Shown: one piece after another, positions 55,056-62,551 of the stretch | Layout: each line of letters starts with the position of its first letter | Position numbering within the stretch: the stretch's first letter is position 1 | NCBI RefSeq assembly: GCF_018130505.1 | Contig: NZ_JAFCKH010000017.1 | Span: 1 to 64,000, forward strand | DNA: 64,000 nt | Direction: 5' to 3' | Origin: Bradyrhizobium tropiciagri | GTDB taxonomy: Bacteria; Pseudomonadota; Alphaproteobacteria; Rhizobiales; Xanthobacteraceae | Program-made: the position numbers and the translations under genes | Notes under the pieces: model-generated | The model's database searches: none | Told to the model about the DNA's origin: nothing | The model's input: only the letters and a program-made list of their open reading frames with translations

Positions 55056-55107
55056 GCGCGGGCCGTGATCGTCTTCGCTTGACAGGAGCACCCCTGTATA
55101 GACTAAG

Positions 55108-55123
55108 TACACAGGTCTGTGTA
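55108..55123. promoter_or_regulatory. TetR-type operator palindrome
   Basis: TACACAG-GT-CTGTGTA is a perfect 7-bp inverted repeat with a 2-base centre, 65 bases before the MFS start and 52 before the TetR start. Its position in the shared divergent promoter region suits repression of both genes by the TetR protein. Confidence 0.65.
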
Positions 55124-55188
55124 ACTAAAACATATGGGAATCGCAGGCTGGGGCTTCTGCGCCGCAGCCCAACGGGAGAACAAGAACA

Positions 55189-56421
55189 ATGCCCCTGCTG
55201 CAGATCCTGCGTCCCACGCTTCCCATCCTGATCGGCGCCTCCATCATGCTCACGCTGAGCATGGGTCTGCGACAGAGCCTCGGCATCTTCCTGCAGCCGT
55301 TGACGCACGACATCAAGATCTCGGTTTCGGATTTCACCTTGGCACTGGCTGTGCAGAACCTCGCCTGGGGCTTCCTGCAGCCTGTCGCCGGCGCGATGAC
55401 GGTGCGCTACGGCTTCCGCCCGATCATGGTGGTTGGTTCGCTCGCCTACATCGCGGGCCTGGTGCTGATGACGACTGCGCATGGCCTTGTCAGCATCATG
55501 ATCGGCGCCGGCGTCCTGATCGGCATCTCGCTTGCCTGCACCGCGAACGCGATCGCGATGTCGGTGTCAGCGCGCGCGGTGCCGGAGACGGTGCGCTCGA
55601 CGGTGCTCGGCATCGTGTCCGCCGCGGGCTCGCTCGGCGCGCTGCTGTCGGCGCCGCTCGGCCAGATGCTCAATGAAGGTTTCGGCTGGCGCGTCGGGCT
55701 CGCCGGCTTCGTGATCCTGTCCGTGTTCATGATCCCGGCTGCGCTCTACGCCGGCCGCGTCGACAAGATCCCGCTGCCGAAGCTCGCGGCCGACGATATC
55801 GGCAATGCCACCGCCGCGACCGCGGCGAAGACCGCCTTCAGCAACGCGTCCTTCGTGGTGATGACCTGCGCCTACATGGTCTGCGGCATGCAGCTCGTCT
55901 TCCTCACCACGCACCTGCCGTCCTATCTGGCGATCTGCGGCCTCGATCCGATGCTGAGCGCTCAGACGCTCGGCATGATCGGCGGCTTCAACGTGCTGGG
56001 CTCGCTGTTCTTCGGCTGGGCCGGCCAGCGCTGGAACAAGCTCGCGCTACTTGGCGCGATCTACATCCTGCGCTCGCTGGCGCTGGCCTGGTACTTCATG
56101 CTGCCGGCGACGCCGGCCTCGACGCTCTTGTTCGGCGCCATCATGGGTTTCCTCTGGATGGGCGTCGGCCCGCTGGTCGCAGGCGCGGTGGCCGAGATGT
56201 TCGGGCTGCGTTGGCAGGCGATGATCCAGGGGCTTGCCTTCATGAGCCACCAGGTCGGCAGCTTCCTCGGCGCCTATGGAGGAGGGGTGATCTACGACAG
56301 CCTCGGCTCCTACACCATGGCCTGGCGCATCGGCGTCGCGCTCGGGCTTGCCGGCGGCATCATCCAGGTGGCATTCGCGCTGATCCGGCCGTCGCAACCG
56401 CCGCTGCTGAAAACGGCCTGA
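55189..56421 (+). CDS. MFS transporter (CynX/NimT- or OFA-like)
   Basis: This 410-residue membrane protein has about twelve hydrophobic segments. GLRQSLGIFLQPLTHDIKISVSDFTLALAVQNL near the start, of which only the first half need be read, and GWAGQRWNKLALLGAIYILRS in the central loop place it with the MFS families of organic anion or cyanate-type transporters. It probably moves the compound sensed by the adjacent TetR repressor. The start has GGGAGAAC at 55172-55179. Confidence 0.85.
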   Translation: MPLLQILRPTLPILIGASIMLTLSMGLRQSLGIFLQPLTHDIKISVSDFTLALAVQNLAWGFLQPVAGAMTVRYGFRPIMVVGSLAYIAGLVLMTTAHGLVSIMIGAGVLIGISLACTANAIAMSVSARAVPETVRSTVLGIVSAAGSLGALLSAPLGQMLNEGFGWRVGLAGFVILSVFMIPAALYAGRVDKIPLPKLAADDIGNATAATAAKTAFSNASFVVMTCAYMVCGMQLVFLTTHLPSYLAICGLDPMLSAQTLGMIGGFNVLGSLFFGWAGQRWNKLALLGAIYILRSLALAWYFMLPATPASTLLFGAIMGFLWMGVGPLVAGAVAEMFGLRWQAMIQGLAFMSHQVGSFLGAYGGGVIYDSLGSYTMAWRIGVALGLAGGIIQVAFALIRPSQPPLLKTA

Positions 56422-56460
56422 CGCCGCTTCGCGGTTTCCAGATCGTACACCGGAAACGCA

Positions 56461-56485
56461 AAACGGGACCCGAAGGGTCCCGTTT
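56461..56485. terminator. bidirectional terminator between MFS and rpmG genes
   Basis: AAACGGGACCC-GAA-GGGTCCCGTTT is a perfect 11-bp stem with a 3-base loop, flanked by A-runs on the left (GCAAAACGG) and TTT on the right. It lies in the short space between two convergent genes and can end both transcripts. Confidence 0.9.
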
Positions 56486-56506
56486 GAACTTCAGCCTGAA
56501 GCGATC

Positions 56507-56674
56507 TTACTTGATCTTGGCTTCCTTGAACTCGACGTGCTTGCGCGCGACCGGGTCGTACTTCTTCTTGACCAGCTTGTCGGTCATGGTGCGCGAGTTC
56601 TTCTTGGCGACGTAATAGAAGCCGGTGTCGGCCGTCGACACGAGCTTGACCTTGATGGTGACCGCCTTGGCCAT
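56507..56674 (-). CDS. rpmG: 50S ribosomal protein L33
   Basis: This 55-residue ribosomal protein of the large subunit reads [20 protein letters not shown] at the start and has the conserved [17 protein letters not shown]. It lacks the zinc-binding CxxC pairs, so it is the zinc-independent form. The start at 56674 is preferred because family members begin with MAK; an earlier in-frame ATG at 56716 has no support. Confidence 0.96.
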   Translation of the reverse strand: MAKAVTIKVKLVSTADTGFYYVAKKNSRTMTDKLVKKKYDPVARKHVEFKEAKIK

Positions 56675-56893
56675 GTGCAAAACCTCGAAAATTGGGAGAT
56701 ATCGGGAGCCGGCCAAATCGGCCCGCGTTTGGCCGGGAAACTAGCCACAAACCGCGAGAAGTCAAGGATTTCTGGGCCGAAACGGTCCCGATTTCGGGAG
56801 ATTTCGCCGCAAAACGCCCGATTCCATCGAACCTGGCGAGCTCGACCGCCGACAACAGCCTGTTCCCATGTCGATTGGTAGGCGGAGCGCAGA

Positions 56894-57442
56894 ATGGCAG
56901 TTGCAATCACCCATGATCATCAGGGACTGCGAGTCGAATGGCTGAAGGAGTGGTGGTTCCGCCTGGCGTCGCTGCCGTTCCTCGCGGGCGGCGCCTACTT
57001 CGCCTACTACGTCGGCCTGATGCTCGCCGGCGACCTGGTGGGGTCGCGCTACTGGAGCGAGGACTGGGTGCCGCTGCTGGCGTTCACTTGCTTTGCGCTC
57101 GTGGTCGGCGTGCCCGGCCTGATCCTCGCGACGCTGCGCTACTTCATCGACGTCGACCCGCTCTCGCGGCGGCTGGTCGTGACCAAGAAATTCGGTCCGC
57201 TCGAGTTTCACAGCCGGCGTGAACTCAGCGAGTTCAAGTTCATCAGCATCACCGATGACAGTGATGCCGATACCGGCTTCACGATGTACGACGTCAACCT
57301 CTGCGGCGGCCGCGGCACCAAGCCGATCCAGGTTTCGTCCTTCGCCAAGCGCGAGGAGGCGAACGCTTTCGCCGCTACGCTCGGCGCCGAGTTGAAGCTG
57401 CGGCCCAAGGACTATGTGGGCACCGAGCCCGACGCCGACTAG
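56894..57442 (+). CDS. hypothetical membrane protein
   Basis: This 182-residue protein has two transmembrane segments (about residues 25-48, FRLASLPFLAGGAYFAYYVGL, and 60-80, VPLLAFTCFALVVGVPGLILA). A cytoplasmic beta-rich domain of about 100 residues follows (RYFIDVDPLSRRLVVTKKFG). The layout resembles the bacterial PH-like or DUF3592-like membrane proteins, but the family is not certain. Function is unknown. Confidence 0.65.
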   Translation: MAVAITHDHQGLRVEWLKEWWFRLASLPFLAGGAYFAYYVGLMLAGDLVGSRYWSEDWVPLLAFTCFALVVGVPGLILATLRYFIDVDPLSRRLVVTKKFGPLEFHSRRELSEFKFISITDDSDADTGFTMYDVNLCGGRGTKPIQVSSFAKREEANAFAATLGAELKLRPKDYVGTEPDAD

Positions 57443-57458
57443 ACTCTAGATCCGCGCA

Positions 57459-58784
57459 TCATTTCTCGAAGAAGCGGTTCTTCGGCCGCGGCAGGCCGAA
57501 ATTCTCGCGCAGGGTCTTGCCCTCGTACTCTTGGCGGAAGATCCCGCGCTTCTGCAGTTCGGGGACCACCTTGTCGACGAAGTCGAACAGGCCCTGCGGC
57601 AGATAGGGGAACATGATGTTGAAGCCGTCACTGCCGCGACCGGTCAGCCATTCCTCCATCTGGTCGGCGATGGTCTGCGGCGTGCCGACGAAGGCAAGCC
57701 CGCCATAGCCGCCGACGCGCTGCGCGAGCTGGCGCACCGTGAGCTTGTCGCGCGCGGCGACGTCGACGAGGCGCTGCCGGCCGCTCTTGCTGGCGTTGGT
57801 TTCCGGGATCGGCGGCAGCTGCCCGTCCGGATCGAAGCCGGAGGCATCGGTGCCGAGGATCACCGACAGCGAGGCGATCGCGCTGTCGTAATGCACGCGG
57901 CTGTCGAGCAGCGCGCGCTTCTCTTTTGCCTCTTCGACGCTGTCGCCGACCACGACGAACGCGCCGGGGAGTATCTTGAGATGTTCGGGATCGCGGCCGA
58001 CCTTCTCCATGCGGCCCTTGATGTCGGCGTAGAGCTTCTGTCCATCGGCGAGGCTGCCGCCGCCGGTGAACACGGCTTCCGCGGTCTCGGCCGCAAGCTG
58101 CCTGCCGTCGTCGGAGGCGCCGGCCTGCACGATCACCGGCCAGCCCTGCACCGGGCGAGCGATGTTGAGCGGGCCGCGCACCGAGAGATATTTGCCCTTG
58201 TGATCGAGCGTGTGCATCTTCTCGGGATCGACGAACAGCCCGGACTCGACGTCGCGCACGAAGGCCTCGTCGGCGAAGGAATCCCACAGGCCGGTGACGA
58301 CATCGTAGAACTCGCGGGCGCGCTTGTAGCGCTCGGCGTGCTCCATGTGATCGTCGAGGCCGAAATTCAGCGCCGCATCCGGATTGGACGTGGTGACGAT
58401 GTTCCAGCCGGCGCGGCCGCCGGAGATGTGGTCGAGCGAGGCGAAGCGGCGGGCGACGTGGTAGGGCTCATCGAACGTGGTCGAGCCGGTCGCAATCAGG
58501 CCGATGCGCTCGGTGACGGCAGAGAGAGCCGACAGCAGCGTGAACGGCTCGAACGAGGTCACGGTGTGGCTGCGCTTCAGCGCGTTGATCGGCATGTTGA
58601 GCACGGCCAGGTGGTCGGCCATGAAGAAGGCGTCGAACTTGCCGGCCTCGAGCTTCCTGATCAGCGTCTTGATATGGTCGAAGTTGAAATTGGCGTCGGG
58701 CCAAGCCCCGGGATAGCGCCAGGCGCCGGTGTGGATGCTGATCGGCCGCATGAACGCGCCGAGCTTGAGTTGACGCTTCGCCAT
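57459..58784 (-). CDS. LLM class flavin-dependent monooxygenase (NtaA/SnaA/DszA type)
   Basis: This 441-residue flavin-dependent oxygenase belongs to the nitrilotriacetate/dibenzothiophene-sulfone monooxygenase branch of the bacterial luciferase-like family. AFMRPISIHTGAWRYPGAWPD, FDAFFMADHLAV, SFEPFTLLSALSAVTERIGL, DHISGGRAGWNIVTTSNPDAA and GWPVIVQAGASDDGRQLAA are the characteristic stretches. It uses FMNH2 from a separate reductase and probably oxidises a sulfur- or nitrogen-containing compound. Start 58784 (MAKRQ) fits the family; an earlier in-frame ATG at 58838 is possible. Confidence 0.92.
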   Translation of the reverse strand: MAKRQLKLGAFMRPISIHTGAWRYPGAWPDANFNFDHIKTLIRKLEAGKFDAFFMADHLAVLNMPINALKRSHTVTSFEPFTLLSALSAVTERIGLIATGSTTFDEPYHVARRFASLDHISGGRAGWNIVTTSNPDAALNFGLDDHMEHAERYKRAREFYDVVTGLWDSFADEAFVRDVESGLFVDPEKMHTLDHKGKYLSVRGPLNIARPVQGWPVIVQAGASDDGRQLAAETAEAVFTGGGSLADGQKLYADIKGRMEKVGRDPEHLKILPGAFVVVGDSVEEAKEKRALLDSRVHYDSAIASLSVILGTDASGFDPDGQLPPIPETNASKSGRQRLVDVAARDKLTVRQLAQRVGGYGGLAFVGTPQTIADQMEEWLTGRGSDGFNIMFPYLPQGLFDFVDKVVPELQKRGIFRQEYEGKTLRENFGLPRPKNRFFEK

Positions 58785-58887
58785 TTGCCCCGTTCCGTCG
58801 TTGAGGTCGTTAGCGGAACAGATAGGGAGGCGGTCCACGGCGCGCCATCGGGAAGATTATTTTGTTTTTGGGCGCCGCCTCGACATC

Positions 58888-58988
58888 GTCATTCTCGGTG
58901 CGCAATTGCGCACCTGAGGGCGATGCGTAGCATCGAACCCGGAATCTCGAGATTCCGGGTTCTCGCTTCGCGAGCCCGGAATGACGGG
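58888..58988. repeat. dispersed palindromic repeat, family 6
   Basis: The unit contains nested hairpins: GTGCGCAATTGCGCAC (58899-58914), CGAACCCGGAATCTCGAGATTCCGGGTTCTCG in the middle (about 58933-58965), and GTCATTC...CGGAATGAC pairing the ends. The family is a frequent intergenic repeat of Bradyrhizobium. It overlaps the space between the monooxygenase and NUDIX genes. Confidence 0.8.
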
Positions 58989-58995
58989 CCTCATA

Positions 58996-59736
58996 CTACG
59001 CCCCCAGCACGTCCTTCTGCATCCTGCCGCCGTAGAAATGGAAGAACGGCACCGGCGCGTCGTGGCGGAGCGGGCCGGTGGCGAGGCGGCGGTCGAGTTC
59101 GGCGAGCACGTTCTTGGTCATGGCATGCGCGTCCGCGAGCGGCTCGGAGCCGATCTCGACCCAGACCAGTTCGACCAGTTCGGCATCGGCATGCACCACG
59201 CCCTCGACCCGGTGCGCGATGGTCGATGCATCAGCTGTGAAGAAGCGGGTGTCGAAACGGCGGACGCGACCGGGCGGGGTGATCGCGCGTGCGATCAAAA
59301 ACAGGCCGGACGGATCGGGCAGCAGTCCCGCGTCGGCGAACGGCGCCCAGGGCCCGTCGAGCTTGACCGTCTTCTCGACCTTGCTGCCGAGGCAGAGGCC
59401 GGTTTCCTCGCAGGCTTCGCGGATCGCAGCATTGGCGAGCGCGCGCGCACGGCCCACGGTGATCTTCGGGCTGCCCTTGAGCAGATTGGCTTCGAGCTCG
59501 GGTGTGATCGATGCGGCAACGGGCACGCGGTTGTCGGCCTTGTCGACGCGGCCACCGGGGAAGACGTATTTGCCCGGCATGAACACCACCTTGTCATGGC
59601 GCCTGCCGACCAGCACCTTCGGCTTGGCACCGGAGCGATCGATCAGGATCAGCGTCGCCGCATCCTTCGGCCGGAAGTAAGGATGATGATCGGCTTCTTT
59701 TTCCCCCTGGTGGACGGCAGCGGCAGTCTCGGTCAT
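58996..59736 (-). CDS. NUDIX family hydrolase with interrupted Nudix box
   Basis: This 246-residue protein has a recognisable Nudix helix REACEETGL, but the preceding G-x5-E part is replaced: about 30 extra residues lie between PGGRVD and REACEETG. That arrangement is known in the NUDT19-type CoA diphosphatases of animals and their bacterial relatives. AATLILIDRS near the N-terminus and GLFLIARAITPPGR in the middle fit the fold. The substrate is probably a CoA or nucleotide diphosphate. Three genes in a row (rnr, DUF983, this) run in one direction. Confidence 0.82.
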   Translation of the reverse strand: MTETAAAVHQGEKEADHHPYFRPKDAATLILIDRSGAKPKVLVGRRHDKVVFMPGKYVFPGGRVDKADNRVPVAASITPELEANLLKGSPKITVGRARALANAAIREACEETGLCLGSKVEKTVKLDGPWAPFADAGLLPDPSGLFLIARAITPPGRVRRFDTRFFTADASTIAHRVEGVVHADAELVELVWVEIGSEPLADAHAMTKNVLAELDRRLATGPLRHDAPVPFFHFYGGRMQKDVLGA

Positions 59737-59771
59737 CTCATCCCTTTCGGCTCTTGTTGGGTCCGGTTTAG

Positions 59772-60209
59772 CTAGACCGGCGGGATGTCGCTAGGGGGAT
59801 TCTCGTCAAAGCCATGCATGCGCAGGGCCCATTGCAATCCGATCACGGCTCCTTTCACCGGCTGCAGCAGCGCCAGCGACGCGAACAGCGTGAACGGCAG
59901 GTAGATCGAGAGTTGCAGCCACACCGGTGGCGCATAATCGGTCTCGATCCACAGCGCGGTCGGTACCACGATATGGCCGACGATGACGATGACGAGATAG
60001 GCCGGCAGATCGTCGGCGCGATGCGGCGTGAAATCGAGATCGCAAACCGGGCAGTGGCCATCGCATTTGAGGAATGCGCGGAACAACTTGCCCTTGCCGC
60101 AGCGCGGGCAGCGGCTGCGGAACCCGCGTTTCATCGCGGTCCATACGTCACGCTTCTCGGGCTCGGCCGTCTCGCGGGTCCAGACAACCGTCGGCGGGGT
60201 CACTTCCAT
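59772..60209 (-). CDS. DUF983 family protein
   Basis: This 145-residue membrane protein has a zinc-binding motif CPRCGKGKLF...CDGHCPVCDLDF (residues 35-61) followed by two transmembrane segments (about 72-88 and 100-118). That is the DUF983 pattern, universal in Rhizobiales beside rnr. Its start overlaps the rnr stop by 10 bases on the minus strand. The function is unknown. Confidence 0.9.
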   Translation of the reverse strand: MEVTPPTVVWTRETAEPEKRDVWTAMKRGFRSRCPRCGKGKLFRAFLKCDGHCPVCDLDFTPHRADDLPAYLVIVIVGHIVVPTALWIETDYAPPVWLQLSIYLPFTLFASLALLQPVKGAVIGLQWALRMHGFDENPPSDIPPV

Positions 60210-62551
60210 GACTTGCCTCGCTTCGATTTGCCGGACTTCTGCTTCGCCGGCTTGCGGTCCTTCTTGCTGCGCGCCTTGCGCTCCGGTTTCGGCTTGCCGT
60301 GCTTCTTGTTGCCGTGACTCTTGGGATGACGCCCGGGTCCTGCACCGTCGCGTTTTCTGCCACGCGGAATAGTCTGGCCTTCCGATAACAGCTCAAACCG
60401 CAGCGCGCCGGCGATTGGCGCCGCCTCGACGAGGCGCACGTCGACGACGTCGCCGAGCCGGTACATCGTGCCGCTGCGCGAGCCGATCAGCGCGTGGCGG
60501 GTTTCATCGTAGTTGAAATATTCGCTGCCGATGGTGCGGATCGGGATCAGTCCGTCGGCGCCGGTGTCGTCGAGCTTCACGAACAGGCCGCTGCGGGTCA
60601 CACCGGAGATGCGGCCCTGGAACGAGGCGCCGACGCGATCGGCGAGGAAATGCGCGATCAGGCGGTCGGTGGTCTCGCGCTCCGCCTTCATCGCGCGGCG
60701 CTCGGTGACGGAAATCTGCGCGGCGATCTCGGCCAGCGTCTCCACGGTCTCATCGGTCGGCAGCGCGCCTTCGCCGAGGCCGAGCGCGCGGATCAGCGCG
60801 CGGTGCACGATCAAATCGGCATAGCGGCGGATCGGCGAGGTGAAGTGCGCATAGCGGCGCAGGTTCAAGCCGAAATGGCCGTAATTCTCGGCGGAGTATT
60901 CCGCCTGCGCCTGCGAGCGCAGCACCACCTCGTTGACCAGCGGCTCGTAGTCTTCGCCGGCGACCTGCGCCAGCACGCGGTTGAACTGCGCGGGCCGCAG
61001 CGCGCCCTGCTTGGTGAAGGGCAGGTCGAGCGTCTTCAGGAATTCCTGGAGATTGTGGACCTTCTCCTGGGTCGGCTCGTCGTGCACGCGGTAGATCAGC
61101 GGGAGGTTCTTCTTCTCCAGCATCTCGGCCGCGGCGACGTTGGCGAGGATCATGAACTCCTCGATCAGCCGGTGCGCGTCGAGCCGCTGCGGCACGATCA
61201 CGCGATCGACGGTGCCGTCACCCTTGAGCAGGATCTTGCGTTCGGGCAGATCGAGATCGAGCGGGTCGCGCTCGTTGCGCGCCAGCCTGACCAGCTCGTA
61301 GGCGGACCACAGCGGCTTGAGAATCGGATCGAGCAGGGGACCGGTGGTGTCATCCGGCTTGCCGTCGATCGCTGCCTGCGCCTGCGCGTAGTTCAGCTTC
61401 GCCGCCGAGCGCATCAGCACGCGATGGAACGTGTGCGAGCGCTTGCGGCCGTCGGCGCCGATCACCATCCGCACCGCGAGCGCGCCGCGCGGCTCGCCCG
61501 GCACCAGCGAGCAGAGATTGTTGGAGATCCGCTCCGGCAGCATCGGCACCACGCGATCGGGGAAGTAGACCGAATTGCCGCGCTGGAGCGCGTCGCGGTC
61601 GAGCGCCGAGCCGGGCCGCACATAAAAGGCGACGTCGGCGATCGCGACATGGACGATATAGCCGCCCCTGTTGTTCGGATCGGGGTCGACGTCGGCGTGC
61701 ACGGCGTCGTCGTGATCCTTGGCGTCGGGCGGATCGATGGTGACGAGCGGCACGTCGCGCCAGTCCTCGCGGCCCTGCAGGGTCGCCGGCTTCGCTTCCT
61801 CGGATTCACGGACGGCGGCAGGTGAGAACACCTGCGGAATGTCATGGGCGTTGATTGCGATCAGGCTGATTGCCTTCTCGCTGGCGATCGAGCCGAGCCG
61901 TTCCTTGACGCGGCCGGAGTTGAGCCCGAAGCCGCGGCTGCGGACCAGATCGACGCTGATGAGATCGCCGTCCTCGGCGCCGCCGGTGTCCGCCTTGGCG
62001 ATGTTGAGCTCGCGGCCGACCTGCTTCTTGTCGACCGGGATCAGCCGTCCGCTGCCGTCGGGATTGCGGCGGTAGATGCCGAGGATGCGGCTCCGCGCAT
62101 GATCGATGATCTTGATGACGCGGCCGCGATAGGGCGTGCCGTCGTGCTCGTTGGTGACCTCGACCCGCAGCAGCGCGCGATCACCGACACCGGCCGCGGT
62201 GCCGGGCTTCGGCCGCCGCGGCGTCTCGATGCGGATCTTCGGGGCGGTGCCGTTCTCTTCGGAATCCCACTCGGCGGGGGTGGCGATCAGTTCGCCGTCG
62301 CTGTCGCGGCCGGTGATGTCGGCGAGCAGGGTGGGCGGCAGCGCCGCCGGCTCGTGCATCTTGCGACCGCGCTTTGCGATCGTGCCGTCGTCGGCGAGCT
62401 CACGGAGCATCCGCTTCAGCTCGACGCGGTCGTCGTTCTTCAGGCCGAACGCGCGGGCGATCTCCCGGGTGCCGACCTTGCCTGGATTGGCACGAATGAA
62501 GGCGACAATGGCGTCCCGGGCCGGAAAGCCATGGTCGGGTTTTTGTTTCAC
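60200..62551 (-). CDS. rnr: ribonuclease R
   Basis: This 783-residue 3'-5' exoribonuclease degrades structured RNA. It has an N-terminal winged helix (GTREIARAFGLKNDDRVELKRM, here residues 23-44), cold-shock domains, the RNB catalytic domain with VTIDPPDAKDHDDAVHAD (the metal-binding aspartates) and NLCSLVPGEPRGALAVRM, an S1 domain (about 640-715) and a Lys/Arg/Gly-rich tail. It starts with GTG at 62551, directly against the topA stop with no gap. The order topA-rnr-DUF983 is conserved in Rhizobiales. Confidence 0.96.
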   Translation of the reverse strand: MKQKPDHGFPARDAIVAFIRANPGKVGTREIARAFGLKNDDRVELKRMLRELADDGTIAKRGRKMHEPAALPPTLLADITGRDSDGELIATPAEWDSEENGTAPKIRIETPRRPKPGTAAGVGDRALLRVEVTNEHDGTPYRGRVIKIIDHARSRILGIYRRNPDGSGRLIPVDKKQVGRELNIAKADTGGAEDGDLISVDLVRSRGFGLNSGRVKERLGSIASEKAISLIAINAHDIPQVFSPAAVRESEEAKPATLQGREDWRDVPLVTIDPPDAKDHDDAVHADVDPDPNNRGGYIVHVAIADVAFYVRPGSALDRDALQRGNSVYFPDRVVPMLPERISNNLCSLVPGEPRGALAVRMVIGADGRKRSHTFHRVLMRSAAKLNYAQAQAAIDGKPDDTTGPLLDPILKPLWSAYELVRLARNERDPLDLDLPERKILLKGDGTVDRVIVPQRLDAHRLIEEFMILANVAAAEMLEKKNLPLIYRVHDEPTQEKVHNLQEFLKTLDLPFTKQGALRPAQFNRVLAQVAGEDYEPLVNEVVLRSQAQAEYSAENYGHFGLNLRRYAHFTSPIRRYADLIVHRALIRALGLGEGALPTDETVETLAEIAAQISVTERRAMKAERETTDRLIAHFLADRVGASFQGRISGVTRSGLFVKLDDTGADGLIPIRTIGSEYFNYDETRHALIGSRSGTMYRLGDVVDVRLVEAAPIAGALRFELLSEGQTIPRGRKRDGAGPGRHPKSHGNKKHGKPKPERKARSKKDRKPAKQKSGKSKRGKSWK

